The notes beneath the pieces are model-generated. The model ran no database searches, was not told the DNA's origin, and saw only the letters and a program-made list of their open reading frames with translations. The translations under genes were made by a program, and so were the position numbers. A stretch of DNA of 64,000 nucleotides, from positions 1,116,001 through 1,180,000 of the forward strand of contig OZ245813.1 of assembly GCA_965228445.1 (NCBI GenBank). The letters are read 5' to 3'. Origin of the DNA: Thalassobaculum sp965228445 (GTDB taxonomy: Bacteria > Pseudomonadota > Alphaproteobacteria > Thalassobaculales > Thalassobaculaceae). This document shows, piece by piece, positions 25,547 through 33,752 of this stretch (position 1 is its first letter; each line of letters opens with the position of its first letter).

Positions 25547-25903
25547 TTAGTCGGCCGCGGCGATCACACCGATTTCCACGGTGAAGACCGGGCGGGCAAG
25601 ACGGGGCGACTCCACGCAGGCCCGGGCCGGGGCGCAGCCTTCCGGCACCCAGGCGTCCCACTCGGCGTTCATCGCATCGAAATCGTCCATGGTGTTCAGC
25701 CAGATGGTGGCCGACAGCAGCTTGGTCTTGTCGGTGCCGGCCTCGGCCAGCAGCGCGTCGATCCGGTCGAGAATGTTCTTGGTCTGCCCGCCCGCGCTGG
25801 CGCCCTGCTTGTCCTGGGCGACCTGGCCGGCCAGGTAGACGGTGCCGTTATGGACCACGACCTGGCTCATGCGCGTGTTGGTCTGGAAGCGCTGAATGCT
25901 CAT
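25547..25903 (-). CDS. RidA family (YjgF/YER057c/UK114) protein
   Basis: This 118-residue single-domain protein is the length typical of RidA proteins, which form trimers and hydrolyse reactive enamine/imine intermediates of amino acid metabolism. The active-site Arg is Arg94 in APARACVESPRLA, and the C-terminal strand VFTVEIGVIA fits. The family has several subgroups. The YLAGQVAQDK segment here suggests a Rid2/Rid3-like member rather than archetypal RidA, so the substrate is open. It is convergent with the phosphatase gene and has no clear operon partner. Confidence 0.88.
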   Translation of the reverse strand: MSIQRFQTNTRMSQVVVHNGTVYLAGQVAQDKQGASAGGQTKNILDRIDALLAEAGTDKTKLLSATIWLNTMDDFDAMNAEWDAWVPEGCAPARACVESPRLARPVFTVEIGVIAAAD

Positions 25904-26074
25904 CGCATCGTTCCTTCTGATCTTCGTCTTGGGTGACCTAGCCGCTTGCGCGCGAGGCCGTTATGGTTGGCGCCGTCATCCTAACTAGGACCCACCTGTT
26001 GAGCGAGCCCCGATGGACGCGGACCGACGTTTCCTTCCCCTCCCGAACACCCTGACGGCCGGGGACGGCACGCG

Positions 26075-27115
26075 GTGACGCCGGAGCAGATTTCCGCCCT
26101 CGCCAACTGGATGAAAACTCGGTTCGGCGCCGACGCCGTCCGGCTTGCCCCACCCGCCAAGATGTCGGGCGGCGCAATCCAGGAGAACTGGAAGCTGGAT
26201 GCCGAGGTGAGCGGTGGCGACCATGCCGGCGCCCTGGCCCTCGTGCTGCGGACAGACGCCCCGTCGGGCGTGTCGGTCAGCCATCCCCGCGCCCATGAGT
26301 TCGCCCTGCTGCGGGCGGCGTTCGCCGCCGGCGCCACCGCGCCGGAGCCGCTGGCCCTGGACGACGCCGGGGACGTGCTGGGCAAGCCGTTCTATCTGAT
26401 GCGCCGGGCATCCGGCACCGCGAACCCGCGGACCCTGTCCCGGGACACGGGGCTGGATCCGCACCGCGCGGCGCTGACCGCGTCGATCGGCCGGGAGCTG
26501 GCACGCATCCACTCGATCGCCCCGCCCCGCGAGGACCTCGGCTTCCTGCCGCAGGACCCGCGACCGCCGGTGGCGCGGCGGCTGGACGAGTTCCGGGCCC
26601 AGCTCGATGCCCTGCCGCTCGCCTATCCGGCCCTGGAATGGGCGATCCGCTGGCTGGAGATGAACGCGCCGGCCAGCCGCGCCACGGTGCTCGGCCACGG
26701 CGATTTCCGCTGCGGCAACATCATGGCCGACGGGGCCGAGGTGACCGCGGTCCTCGACTGGGAATTCGCCGGCTGGTCTGACCCGATGGAGGATGTGGGC
26801 TGGATCTGCGCCCGCTGCTGGCGCTTCGGCGTCGACGAGCGGATCGTGGGCGGTATCGGCGATCTGGCCGACTTCCGGCGCGGCTACGAGGCCGAGGCCG
26901 GCCACGCCCTGGACTGGAACAATGTCGGCTTCTGGGAGGTTCTGGCAACGGTGCGCTGGGCCATCATCGCCCTGCACCAGGGCGAACGCCATCTGTCGGG
27001 CGAGGAGATGTCGATGGAGCTGGCGCTGACCGGACGTAAGGCGGTCGAGATGGAGTTCGACGTGCTGACGCAGATCCGGGCGATCGAGACGGGCAAGATG
27101 GAGCGGGTGTCATGA
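26075..27115 (+). CDS. Aminoglycoside phosphotransferase-fold kinase (phosphotransferase family)
   Basis: The 346-residue protein has a kinase-like fold. A P-loop-like segment (AKMSGGAIQENWKL near residues 28-41) is followed by the catalytic loop HGDFRCGN (Asp210, Asn215) and the metal-binding Asp228 in VLDWEF. This subgroup is related to the ACAD10/ACAD11 N-terminal domain, which phosphorylates 4-hydroxyacyl-CoAs so that they can be degraded, rather than to antibiotic resistance enzymes. The start is GTG 26075. The stop overlaps the DUF6285 gene by 4 bases, a pairing seen widely, usually with acyl-CoA dehydrogenases. Confidence 0.85.
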   Translation: MTPEQISALANWMKTRFGADAVRLAPPAKMSGGAIQENWKLDAEVSGGDHAGALALVLRTDAPSGVSVSHPRAHEFALLRAAFAAGATAPEPLALDDAGDVLGKPFYLMRRASGTANPRTLSRDTGLDPHRAALTASIGRELARIHSIAPPREDLGFLPQDPRPPVARRLDEFRAQLDALPLAYPALEWAIRWLEMNAPASRATVLGHGDFRCGNIMADGAEVTAVLDWEFAGWSDPMEDVGWICARCWRFGVDERIVGGIGDLADFRRGYEAEAGHALDWNNVGFWEVLATVRWAIIALHQGERHLSGEEMSMELALTGRKAVEMEFDVLTQIRAIETGKMERVS

Positions 27116-27525
27116 GCGACCGGCCGAACCGGGGCGAGTTGCTGGCCGCCGCCGAGGAGACCATGCGGGACGAGGTACTGCCCGCCCTGCAAGGCAGCGC
27201 CAAGTACGCCGCGCTGATGGTGGCCGCCGCCATCGCCACCGTCCGCCGGGAGATCGAGACCGGTCACGACGCTTCGCGCCGCACGCTCGACGCCTATGCG
27301 GAACTGTACGGCCAGGACAATGTGTACCGCAGCGGCGGCAACGGGGACGAGCGGATCAACGAGCTGTCGGGCGATCTGGCGCGGGAGATCCGCAACGGGA
27401 CCTATGACGCGGACCTGCTCGGTCCGGTCTTCACCGTGCTGGAGACCCAGGTGGTCGAGCGGCTCGGCCTGTCCAACCCGCGCTTCCTGACGTCCAGCGG
27501 GTACAGCCAGCCGGGCTCGGAGTAG
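27112..27525 (+). CDS. DUF6285 domain protein
   Basis: This 137-residue, mostly helical protein is translated from an ATG overlapping the phosphotransferase stop (ATGA). Recognisable blocks are RGELLAAAEETMRDEVLPAL near the N-terminus and KYAALMVAAAIATVRREIE. The family accompanies phosphotransferases of the ACAD10/11 type and probably forms a subunit or regulator of the kinase, which is inference from genomic pairing. Its own activity is unknown. A bidirectional terminator follows. Confidence 0.8.
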   Translation: MSDRPNRGELLAAAEETMRDEVLPALQGSAKYAALMVAAAIATVRREIETGHDASRRTLDAYAELYGQDNVYRSGGNGDERINELSGDLAREIRNGTYDADLLGPVFTVLETQVVERLGLSNPRFLTSSGYSQPGSE

Positions 27526-27561
27526 CACCGCCGCGCCGTACTGTCGCCTCTCCAAAGAGAG

Positions 27562-27581
27562 AAGGCCCCGTCCGGGGCCTT
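27562..27581. terminator. Bidirectional terminator between DUF6285 and bactofilin genes
   Basis: AAGGCCCC (27562-27569) pairs perfectly with GGGGCCTT (27574-27581) around the loop GTCC. Read on the minus strand the stem is followed by a pyrimidine-rich TTCTCTCTTT, so it fits best as the end of the bactofilin transcript. It may also stop the plus-strand operon. Confidence 0.7.
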
Positions 27582-27593
27582 CCGCTCAGTCGT

Positions 27594-28064
27594 TCAGGGG
27601 GTCGCCTCGACCGGGACGGCCGCACCGTTGCCCTGCTTGGCGACCGCCGGTTTGACCGGCTCCAGCTTCGGCAGCGCCTTCTTGTCGGAGTCGCTCGGGA
27701 AGTGGCGGCAGTTGCCTTCGAAGAACGCGCCCGGCTCGATCGACAGACGCTCCTGTATCACGTCGGCGATCACCCGGGCCGTCTTCGCCAGGGTCACATG
27801 CCGCGCCTTGATCTGCCCGGTGACGTGGCCGGCGATGACCACCGTCTCCGCCTCGATCGCGCCACGGACCGTCGCGGAGGAGGAGACCGTGAGCTTGTTG
27901 GAGATGATGTCGCCTTCGACCGTGCCGTCTACCTGAACGTCGCCCTCGCTGGTCAGGTTGCCGTTGATCGTCAGATCGGAGCTGATGATCGACGGCGCCG
28001 CCGGCGCCTTCGGCGCGCTGCCCGCCTCGGGCCTACTCGCCGGTTTTTGCTTGCTGCTGAACAT
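27594..28064 (-). CDS. Bactofilin
   Basis: The 156-residue bactofilin has a central beta-helical DUF583 domain (about residues 28-125), built from short repeats such as DGTVEGDI and VIAGHVTGQIKARHV, with flexible ends. Bactofilins polymerise without nucleotide into filaments that position wall-modifying enzymes and shape cells. The first 32 bases of this gene overlap the end of the upstream M23 peptidase gene in another frame, so the two are cotranscribed and probably work together. No membrane-targeting hydrophobic N-terminus is obvious (MFSSKQKPASRPEAG). Confidence 0.92.
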   Translation of the reverse strand: MFSSKQKPASRPEAGSAPKAPAAPSIISSDLTINGNLTSEGDVQVDGTVEGDIISNKLTVSSSATVRGAIEAETVVIAGHVTGQIKARHVTLAKTARVIADVIQERLSIEPGAFFEGNCRHFPSDSDKKALPKLEPVKPAVAKQGNGAAVPVEATP

Positions 28065-29508
28065 GGGTGCCCGCTTTCATGAACTTGGACGGGTTGATCG
28101 GCTTATCATTGTACCGCACTTCGTAGTGCACGTGCGGTCCGGTGCTCCGACCGCTGGAACCCAGAAGTGCGATCGTCGTTCCGAGATCGACTTTCTGGCC
28201 CACTTTGACCTTGATCTTAGCGAGGTGCGCGTAGCGCGTCACCAGCCCATGTCCATGGTCGATGTCGATCACCCGACCATAGGCGGTGCGCCGGCCGGCG
28301 AAGCTGACCACGCCCGGAGCGGTTGCAGTCACTTCCTGTTTGTAGGGGCCGGCCAGATCGATGCCGCTATGCATTGAGTACCGGCCGTTGATCGGATCCT
28401 TGCGGCGCCCGAAATAGCTGGTGATGTAGTATTGCTCGAGCGGCTTGGCGAGCGGCAGCGCGGTGTAGAACGCGACCACCTGCTCCCAGCGCTCCAGCCG
28501 GCGCTCGAGCTCGATGCGCAGGGCGTCGTCCTCGTCGCTCAGGCTCATGTCCGGGGCCAGTTCCTGGAACGGACCGCCCTTGCCGGTGGCGTCCTCTGGG
28601 CGCAGCGGCACCACCTTGTCCAGCTTCAGGCCGGTGCGCCGGATCACGTCCTCGACCTGGGCGATCTGTCCGTGGGTGCGCTCCGAGATCTCCCGCAGCT
28701 CGCGGCGATGGGCATCCCGCTCACCGTCCAGCGTGCTCTCCAGATCGGCGACCTGGGCGCGCAGGGTGTCGTTGTCCACCGCGACGGCACTGCGCTCCAG
28801 GATCACGGTGCGCAGGTCGGTCTTCAGCGCCCGGACGTTGTTCTCCAGCAGCGCGACCTTGGCGTTGGAGCCTTCGAGCTCGTTGTGCAGGGCCCAGAGC
28901 CGGTCGTCGAGCGCCGCCCGCTCGGCCGCGATCTCGGCCTTCTCGGCCTCGACCACCGCCAAGTGCTGGCGCAGGGTCCCGATATGGGCCTCCAGCGCGT
29001 TGTTCTTACCGGTAATCTGCCGCAGCTCGGAGCTGAACAGCTCGAGCTGGTCGTTCATCTGCTTGCGGGCCGAGGCGATCCGGCTGCGCTCCTCCTCGGA
29101 GCTGCGCAGTGCCACCTCCGTGGAGCTCAGATCCTGCTTCAGCTCCTCGTTCTGGCTGAACAGGCCGCGCAGATGGGCTTCGGTTTCCTTGAGGTCTCGG
29201 GTGATGCCGACGATCGAGAGCTGATAGTCCGAGACCTGATCGAGCAGCTTGCGATAGGCCTGCCGGGACCGGGAGATCGCGTCGACCTTCTCCGCGATCA
29301 TCTCCTTCTGATTCTGGAAGCCGACGGTGGCGAATCCGACCCAGCCGGCGACACCGATCCAGATTGCGATGACACTGACCTGCAGCGCCGTGCTCAGTCG
29401 TAGATAGCTGGTCTCCCCCTCGGTGCGGATAATGATCTGGCGCTCAGGCAGGAGCCGCCGGACCTTCTGCACCGTGCGGTCCGCCCAACCCACGGACTCA
29501 TCGGTCAT
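28033..29508 (-). CDS. M23 family peptidoglycan endopeptidase with membrane anchor and coiled coil
   Basis: The 491-residue protein has a cytoplasmic N-terminus of about 40 residues, one membrane helix at about 41-63, a long coiled coil at about 65-345 and an LytM/M23 peptidase domain at about 365-480. The zinc ligands are intact (His380 and Asp384 in MHSGIDLAG, His461 in GPHVHYEV), with the catalytic His459 and His428 also present, so it should be active on peptidoglycan cross-links. ATG 29508 has GGGGGAG six bases upstream. A longer in-frame reading to 29802 is not supported. Bactofilin partners of this type (LmdC-like) have been linked to local wall growth, and the 32-base gene overlap supports that pairing. 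Confidence 0.92.
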   Translation of the reverse strand: MTDESVGWADRTVQKVRRLLPERQIIIRTEGETSYLRLSTALQVSVIAIWIGVAGWVGFATVGFQNQKEMIAEKVDAISRSRQAYRKLLDQVSDYQLSIVGITRDLKETEAHLRGLFSQNEELKQDLSSTEVALRSSEEERSRIASARKQMNDQLELFSSELRQITGKNNALEAHIGTLRQHLAVVEAEKAEIAAERAALDDRLWALHNELEGSNAKVALLENNVRALKTDLRTVILERSAVAVDNDTLRAQVADLESTLDGERDAHRRELREISERTHGQIAQVEDVIRRTGLKLDKVVPLRPEDATGKGGPFQELAPDMSLSDEDDALRIELERRLERWEQVVAFYTALPLAKPLEQYYITSYFGRRKDPINGRYSMHSGIDLAGPYKQEVTATAPGVVSFAGRRTAYGRVIDIDHGHGLVTRYAHLAKIKVKVGQKVDLGTTIALLGSSGRSTGPHVHYEVRYNDKPINPSKFMKAGTHVQQQAKTGE

Positions 29509-29671
29509 GTATACTCCCCCGCAATCGATTGCGTGGCCGGCAACCACCGACCTGCCATTTCCTTTCGCCGAGCGCCTCTCCCGAGAGGTCGCCGAAAGGT
29601 ACATTTTCAGAGTAGTCTTTAGCAAGATCGGAAGCGCGCCGACGGGCAATCTGCGCATCGCGGAGATTTGG

Positions 29672-30301
29672 TTGGACACTCCCCCCTCACACGACGACCA
29701 GCTCCGCGGCGTGGCGATGGCCCTGCGGCACTGGTTCGAAATCCGCAATGTGGAGGAGGAGCAGCGCCGGCTGGGCATCCTGCCGACCCGCGCCGACGAC
29801 AAATCCTACGACAAGGGGCTTCGGCCGCTGTCCCTGACGACCCTGCCGCCGCAGTTGGTTCGGCTCAAGTCGGACGCGCCCATGGTCACCCTGCATTATA
29901 TGCAGGACGTCTATGACGACGGCGTGCTGCGGGCCGATCCCTGGCGTTGGTGGTTCGCCTGGATCGCCATCGAGCTGATCGCCCGCTCCGGCGGCGATCC
30001 GGAAGGCGAGCGCGCCCGCCGCTTCGTGCTGGAGGATCCGTCTTTAGCGGCCGTCCGGCGTCAGGCCGCGCGCTGGCTCGCCGCCGCGCCGGCCCGACTC
30101 GTCGCCGTGCAGGACCGGCTGGCCGCCCTCGTCGACCGCGCCCTCGACGAGGCCGACTCGCCCGGCCGCACGATCGCCGAGCGGGTCCGGCGGAGCGTGA
30201 CCAACCTGGACATGACCCTGGTGGATGCCATGGCGAGCGAGGCCGGCCGGGTCTCCGCCGCGATCACCCTTCGGCTGACGGAGCGCGTCCGGCGCGGCTG
30301 A
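29672..30301 (+). CDS. Hypothetical protein divergent from the M23/bactofilin pair
   Basis: This 209-residue product is not recognised. It reads LDTPPSHDDQLRGVAMALRHWFEIRNVEEEQRRLG at the start in two conserved-looking stretches. A Trp-rich patch DPWRWWFAWIAIELIAR follows near residue 90, and the C-terminal half is amphipathic helices rich in Arg and Ala. TTG 29672 is proposed as start because GGAG lies 6 bases before it. An ATG at 29507 would overlap the divergent M23 start and run through AT-richer, poorly coding sequence. Third-position GC is high in the proposed frame, supporting a real gene. Function unknown. Confidence 0.6.
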   Translation: MDTPPSHDDQLRGVAMALRHWFEIRNVEEEQRRLGILPTRADDKSYDKGLRPLSLTTLPPQLVRLKSDAPMVTLHYMQDVYDDGVLRADPWRWWFAWIAIELIARSGGDPEGERARRFVLEDPSLAAVRRQAARWLAAAPARLVAVQDRLAALVDRALDEADSPGRTIAERVRRSVTNLDMTLVDAMASEAGRVSAAITLRLTERVRRG

Positions 30302-30522
30302 CCGAGCGCCCGCTGCCGCCGCCGGGCCAGACGAACTGCCAGACCTCGTCAACGGGCTGGGACAAAACCTGCGATTGCTCTAAACACTCGCAGTAAGATT
30401 CTCAATCAAATGGAACATTCGCCTCGTCAATCAGCTTGCCGCCTCTAGGACAATGCATATACTGACTGCGCTCTGTATGTATTGAAGACAATATCCATAA
30501 TGCTGGTGGGTAATTGGGATCT

Positions 30523-30705
30523 ATGCTGAATCGTCCTCTCCTGACCGTGCACGACGCGGCGTCAATGCTCCAAGTACAGGAAGCAACCGTGCGGTCCTGG
30601 ATTCGGGACAAGCGCATCAGAGCGATCAAGCTCGGTAAGGAATGGCGCATCGCTCCTCAGGACTTGGAAGCATTTCTGAACGAGAACACCAATCTCACCA
30701 ACTGA
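30523..30705 (+). CDS. Small excisionase/MerR-type helix-turn-helix protein
   Basis: The 60-residue product is a lone HTH_17-type domain: LLTVHDAASMLQVQEATVRSW, then IRAIKLGKEWRIAPQDLEAF, ending in an acidic tail. Such domains act as excisionases or small regulators. ATG 30523 is chosen, with GGGA just upstream. A TTG at 30514 is also in frame. The gene and the 200 bases before it are visibly lower in GC than the surroundings, which suggests recent acquisition or a remnant of a mobile element. No integrase or attachment site is visible nearby, so excision activity is doubtful. Confidence 0.7.
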   Translation: MLNRPLLTVHDAASMLQVQEATVRSWIRDKRIRAIKLGKEWRIAPQDLEAFLNENTNLTN

Positions 30706-30757
30706 AGCGCAGCCGCTCGGGTAGAGAAAACTCGCCCGGGTCAGCCCGCCGCGTGCC

Positions 30758-32503
30758 TCACAGATCCGGCCCCGCGGCCAGTCCGCCCGGCCGTCGGGGA
30801 TCGGTCATCCCCCTGAACCCGTCCGCCGCCGACACGACCGACTGAACCGCCCCGAACGCCCGCCGGGTTTCGACCGTATGGCCGAGGCGCCGCAGCAGAT
30901 CGACGGTATCGGCCGAGATCCCCTCCTCCAGCCAGATCCGGTCCGGCTGCCATTGATGATGCATCCGCGGGGCCGCGGTTGCCTCGGCCAGGTTCATCCC
31001 GTGGTCGATCAGGTTGAGAACGACCTGGAGGACGGCGGTGATGATCCGGCTTCCGTCGGGGCTGCCGATCGCCGCGACGGCCCGCCCCGCCTCGTCCAGC
31101 AGCAGGGTCGGCGTCATCGAGGAGAGCGGCCGCTTGCCCGGCGCCACCGCATTGGCCTCGCCGCCGATCAGGCCGTAGGCATTGGGTACGCCCGGCTTGG
31201 CGGAGAAGTCGTCCATCTCGTTGTTCAGGAAGATGCCGGTGCCCGCGGCGACGATGCCGCTGCCGAAGCCGAAATTCACCGTCGTCGTCATCGACACCGC
31301 CCCGCCGTCGCGGTCCATGACCGAGAGGTGCGTGGTGTTCGCACCCTCCGGTTTCGGAGTGCCCGGCTGCACCGCCTGGGACGGGGTCGCCCGGCCGAGG
31401 TCGATCCCGGCCCGCAGGTCCGCGCCATAGGCCTTGGAGGTGAGCCAGTCGAGCGGGACGTCCCAGAAATCAGGGTCGCCCAGATGGACCGCCCGGTCGG
31501 CATAGGCCCGGCGCATCGCTTCCGCCATCCGGTGCAGGGCGGCGGCCGAGTTATGGCCCAGCGCCGCCAGATCCCAGCCTTCCAGGATGTTGAGCATCTG
31601 CACCAGATGCGCGCCGCCGGAGCTGGGCGGCGGCATGGAGGCGATGCCGATGTCGCGATAGCGGCCCAGCACAGGCTCGCGCCACACCGTGTGGTAGCCG
31701 GCGAGGTCGGCCAGGGAGATCGGCCCGTCGTGCCGGGTCATCTCCGCCGCGATCAGCTCTGCGATGGCGCCGTTGTAGAACGCATCCGCCCCCTGCTCGG
31801 CGATCTGCCGCAGGCTCGCCGCCAGGTCCGGCTGACGGAACATGTCGCCCGGCTGAAGGGCGGTCCCGTCCGGACGGGCAACCACCGCCATCGTCGCCGG
31901 CCAGGTCTGGAACCGCTTCATCCGCTGCTCGATGTTGCGGCTGAAGGTTCGTGTGACCGGAATGCCCTCCTCGGCCAGCCGGATCGCCGGCGCCATCACC
32001 CGGTCGCGCGGCCAGGTCCCGAAGCGCTCCAGCAGGTCGAGATACCCGGCGACCGAGCCCGGCACGCCCACCGCATGGTGCGAATAGCGCGAGCGCTCGC
32101 TGTCGACCGCGCCGTCCGGAGCGAGAAACACGTCGCGATGGGCGGCGGCTGGCGCCGTCTCGCGAAAATCCAGTGCATGGGTCGAGCGGTCGGCCGGATG
32201 ATGGACCAGCGCAAATCCGCCGCCCCCGAGATTGCCCGCCTGGGGCAGGGTCACCGCCAGAGCGAAGGCCACGGCCACCGCCGCATCCACCGCGTTGCCC
32301 CCCGCGGCCAGCACGTCGACGCCGACTTGGGTCGCCGTCGCCTCCCGGCTGGCGACCATGCCGCCGCTCGCCTCGGCCGGGAAGATCCGGTCGGCACCGG
32401 TCAGTTCGGCCGGTTTGAAGGCCGCGGCGAGGCGGGGCGTCAGGAGCCCACCGGTAAGCAGGCCGCCCGCCAGGCCGCCGGTAAAGTGCCGTCGTGTCAG
32501 CAT
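30758..32503 (-). CDS. ggt: Gamma-glutamyltransferase
   Basis: This 581-residue Ntn-hydrolase is made as a proenzyme and cleaved before Thr390 (NTTHLSVMDRDG), the catalytic residue of the small subunit. Arg114 (DFRETAP) binds the gamma-glutamyl carboxylate, and the PPPSSGG loop is at 291-297. The N-terminus has RR-H-F-T-G-G followed by a hydrophobic stretch, resembling a Tat or Sec signal, so it likely acts in the periplasm on glutathione and other gamma-glutamyl compounds. It stands alone on the minus strand between the HTH gene and the CmcJ-like gene. Confidence 0.92.
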   Translation of the reverse strand: MLTRRHFTGGLAGGLLTGGLLTPRLAAAFKPAELTGADRIFPAEASGGMVASREATATQVGVDVLAAGGNAVDAAVAVAFALAVTLPQAGNLGGGGFALVHHPADRSTHALDFRETAPAAAHRDVFLAPDGAVDSERSRYSHHAVGVPGSVAGYLDLLERFGTWPRDRVMAPAIRLAEEGIPVTRTFSRNIEQRMKRFQTWPATMAVVARPDGTALQPGDMFRQPDLAASLRQIAEQGADAFYNGAIAELIAAEMTRHDGPISLADLAGYHTVWREPVLGRYRDIGIASMPPPSSGGAHLVQMLNILEGWDLAALGHNSAAALHRMAEAMRRAYADRAVHLGDPDFWDVPLDWLTSKAYGADLRAGIDLGRATPSQAVQPGTPKPEGANTTHLSVMDRDGGAVSMTTTVNFGFGSGIVAAGTGIFLNNEMDDFSAKPGVPNAYGLIGGEANAVAPGKRPLSSMTPTLLLDEAGRAVAAIGSPDGSRIITAVLQVVLNLIDHGMNLAEATAAPRMHHQWQPDRIWLEEGISADTVDLLRRLGHTVETRRAFGAVQSVVSAADGFRGMTDPRRPGGLAAGPDL

Positions 32504-32664
32504 CGCCGCGTCTCCTTCACGCCCCAGGATACGTGCAGATCCATGCCAGAAACCATGCCGCCGAAGAGCGGGATTGTTTCCGATATCGGCATTAATTCAC
32601 CCATCAATCGACCCTACCTTTTGCGAAACGGAACGAGATCGCAACGTCGAGTGGAGATACCGTC

Positions 32665-33528
32665 ATGAACCAGATGGTTCTTTCGAAGTCCGAGACCCAG
32701 GCCCGGGCCGGCCGCAGCATCACCGCCCCGCTGGGCTTCACCGTGCCGCAGGACGAGAAGCCCGTCTTCCACAGTTCGGCCCTGACCGGCGGCGCGCCGA
32801 AGATCTTCTTTCAGGTGGAGGAGATCCCGGTCGAGATCGCCGACATGCGTCCGATCGCCGACGATCTGGACCTCGACCGCCAGGGCTTCACCCTGCAGCG
32901 GCACGAGACCGCCGTCGCCGACCTGTATGACGACGAGGCGGTGACCACGATCTACTACGACGAGGTCGTCGAGCTGGTGAAGCAGGCGGTCGGCGCGACC
33001 AAAGTCGTGATCTTCGACCATACCCGACGCTCGGACAGCGGCGCCGGTGCCGCCAACAAGGACGGCGCTCGCGGCCCCGCCTCCCGGGTGCATGTGGACT
33101 ACACCGCCGGCTCCGGGCCGAAGCGCGGCAACGACGCGCTCGGCGCGGGACAGGTGGAGGAGATCCTGGCCAAGGGCGGCCGCGTGGTTCAGGTCAATGT
33201 CTGGCGCCCGATCGCCGGTCCGGTGCAGCGCGCGCCGCTGGCCCTGGCCGATGCGGAGTCGATCGCTCCTGACGCCCTGCTCGCCACCGATCAGGTCTTC
33301 CCCGACCGGGTCGGCGAGATCTACCAGCTCGCCCACCAGCCGGGCCAGCGCTGGTACTGGGCGCCGGAGATGGCCCGCGACGAGGTGCTGCTGATCAAGG
33401 GCTGGGACACAAAGGACGGCGTATCCAAGTACACCCCGCACGGCGCCTTCCAGATCCCGAACCAGGATCCCAGCGCCCCGCCCCGCGAAAGCATCGAGGT
33501 CCGCACCTTCGCGGTGATTGAAAGTTAA
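32665..33528 (+). CDS. CmcJ/NvfI (AsaB) family oxygenase-like protein
   Basis: The 287-residue protein matches the CmcJ/NvfI family, Fe(II)/2-oxoglutarate-type hydroxylase/desaturase relatives best known from fungal and actinobacterial secondary metabolism. Family marks are RVHVDYTAGS near residue 143, VNVWRPIAGPVQRAPLALAD near 180, LLIKGWDTKDG near 243 and TPHGAF near 260. The two His positions (HVDYT, PHGAF) fit the metal ligands. No signal peptide is present. It lies upstream of the cys genes on the same strand but has its own GGAG-preceded ATG and is separated by 224 bases. The bacterial substrate is unknown. Confidence 0.78.
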   Translation: MNQMVLSKSETQARAGRSITAPLGFTVPQDEKPVFHSSALTGGAPKIFFQVEEIPVEIADMRPIADDLDLDRQGFTLQRHETAVADLYDDEAVTTIYYDEVVELVKQAVGATKVVIFDHTRRSDSGAGAANKDGARGPASRVHVDYTAGSGPKRGNDALGAGQVEEILAKGGRVVQVNVWRPIAGPVQRAPLALADAESIAPDALLATDQVFPDRVGEIYQLAHQPGQRWYWAPEMARDEVLLIKGWDTKDGVSKYTPHGAFQIPNQDPSAPPRESIEVRTFAVIES

Positions 33529-33537
33529 GCCTCACTG

Positions 33538-33576
33538 GAAAAAAATTCGGGAACGGACGGTTCCGCCCGTTCCCGA
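33538..33576 (-). terminator. Terminator oriented to the minus strand
   Basis: TCGGGAACGG (33547-33556) pairs perfectly with CCGTTCCCGA (33567-33576) around a 10-base loop. The A-run at 33539-33545 becomes a T-run only when read on the minus strand. There is no T-run on the plus strand, where the flanking genes lie. It therefore ends a leftward transcript for which no gene is annotated. Confidence 0.7.
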
Positions 33577-33690
33577 TCCCCGGAACGCGTCTGTCCGCCT
33601 GGGCCGCCCGATGGGAACCGCTGGGTCAAATCCGCGTCCCGAGCGGCCATTCCCACCACCTTTGAGCGACCGGAACGCCTTGCAGTTCCT

Positions 33691-33719
33691 TTGACAGCGC
33701 TTCTGCGCGCGCCTATCAA
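33691..33719 (+). promoter_or_regulatory. Sigma-70-type promoter of the cysD-cysNC operon
   Basis: A perfect TTGACA (33691-33696) stands 17 bases from TATCAA (33714-33719), and the cysD ATG follows 33 bases later. Sequence and spacing fit a housekeeping promoter. No clear activator site was recognised upstream. Confidence 0.7.
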
Positions 33720-33752
33720 CGCGCCAACCGCAACCGGGGACACGGGTTTCCG

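Noticed and set aside
26075..27115. Antibiotic resistance by an aminoglycoside phosphotransferase
   Set aside because: The sequence and the DUF6285 partner fit the ACAD10/11-like metabolic kinases, and there is no mobile context.
30523..30705. A prophage or integrative element boundary at the HTH gene
   Set aside because: No integrase, phage gene, tRNA or direct-repeat attachment site could be found on either side.
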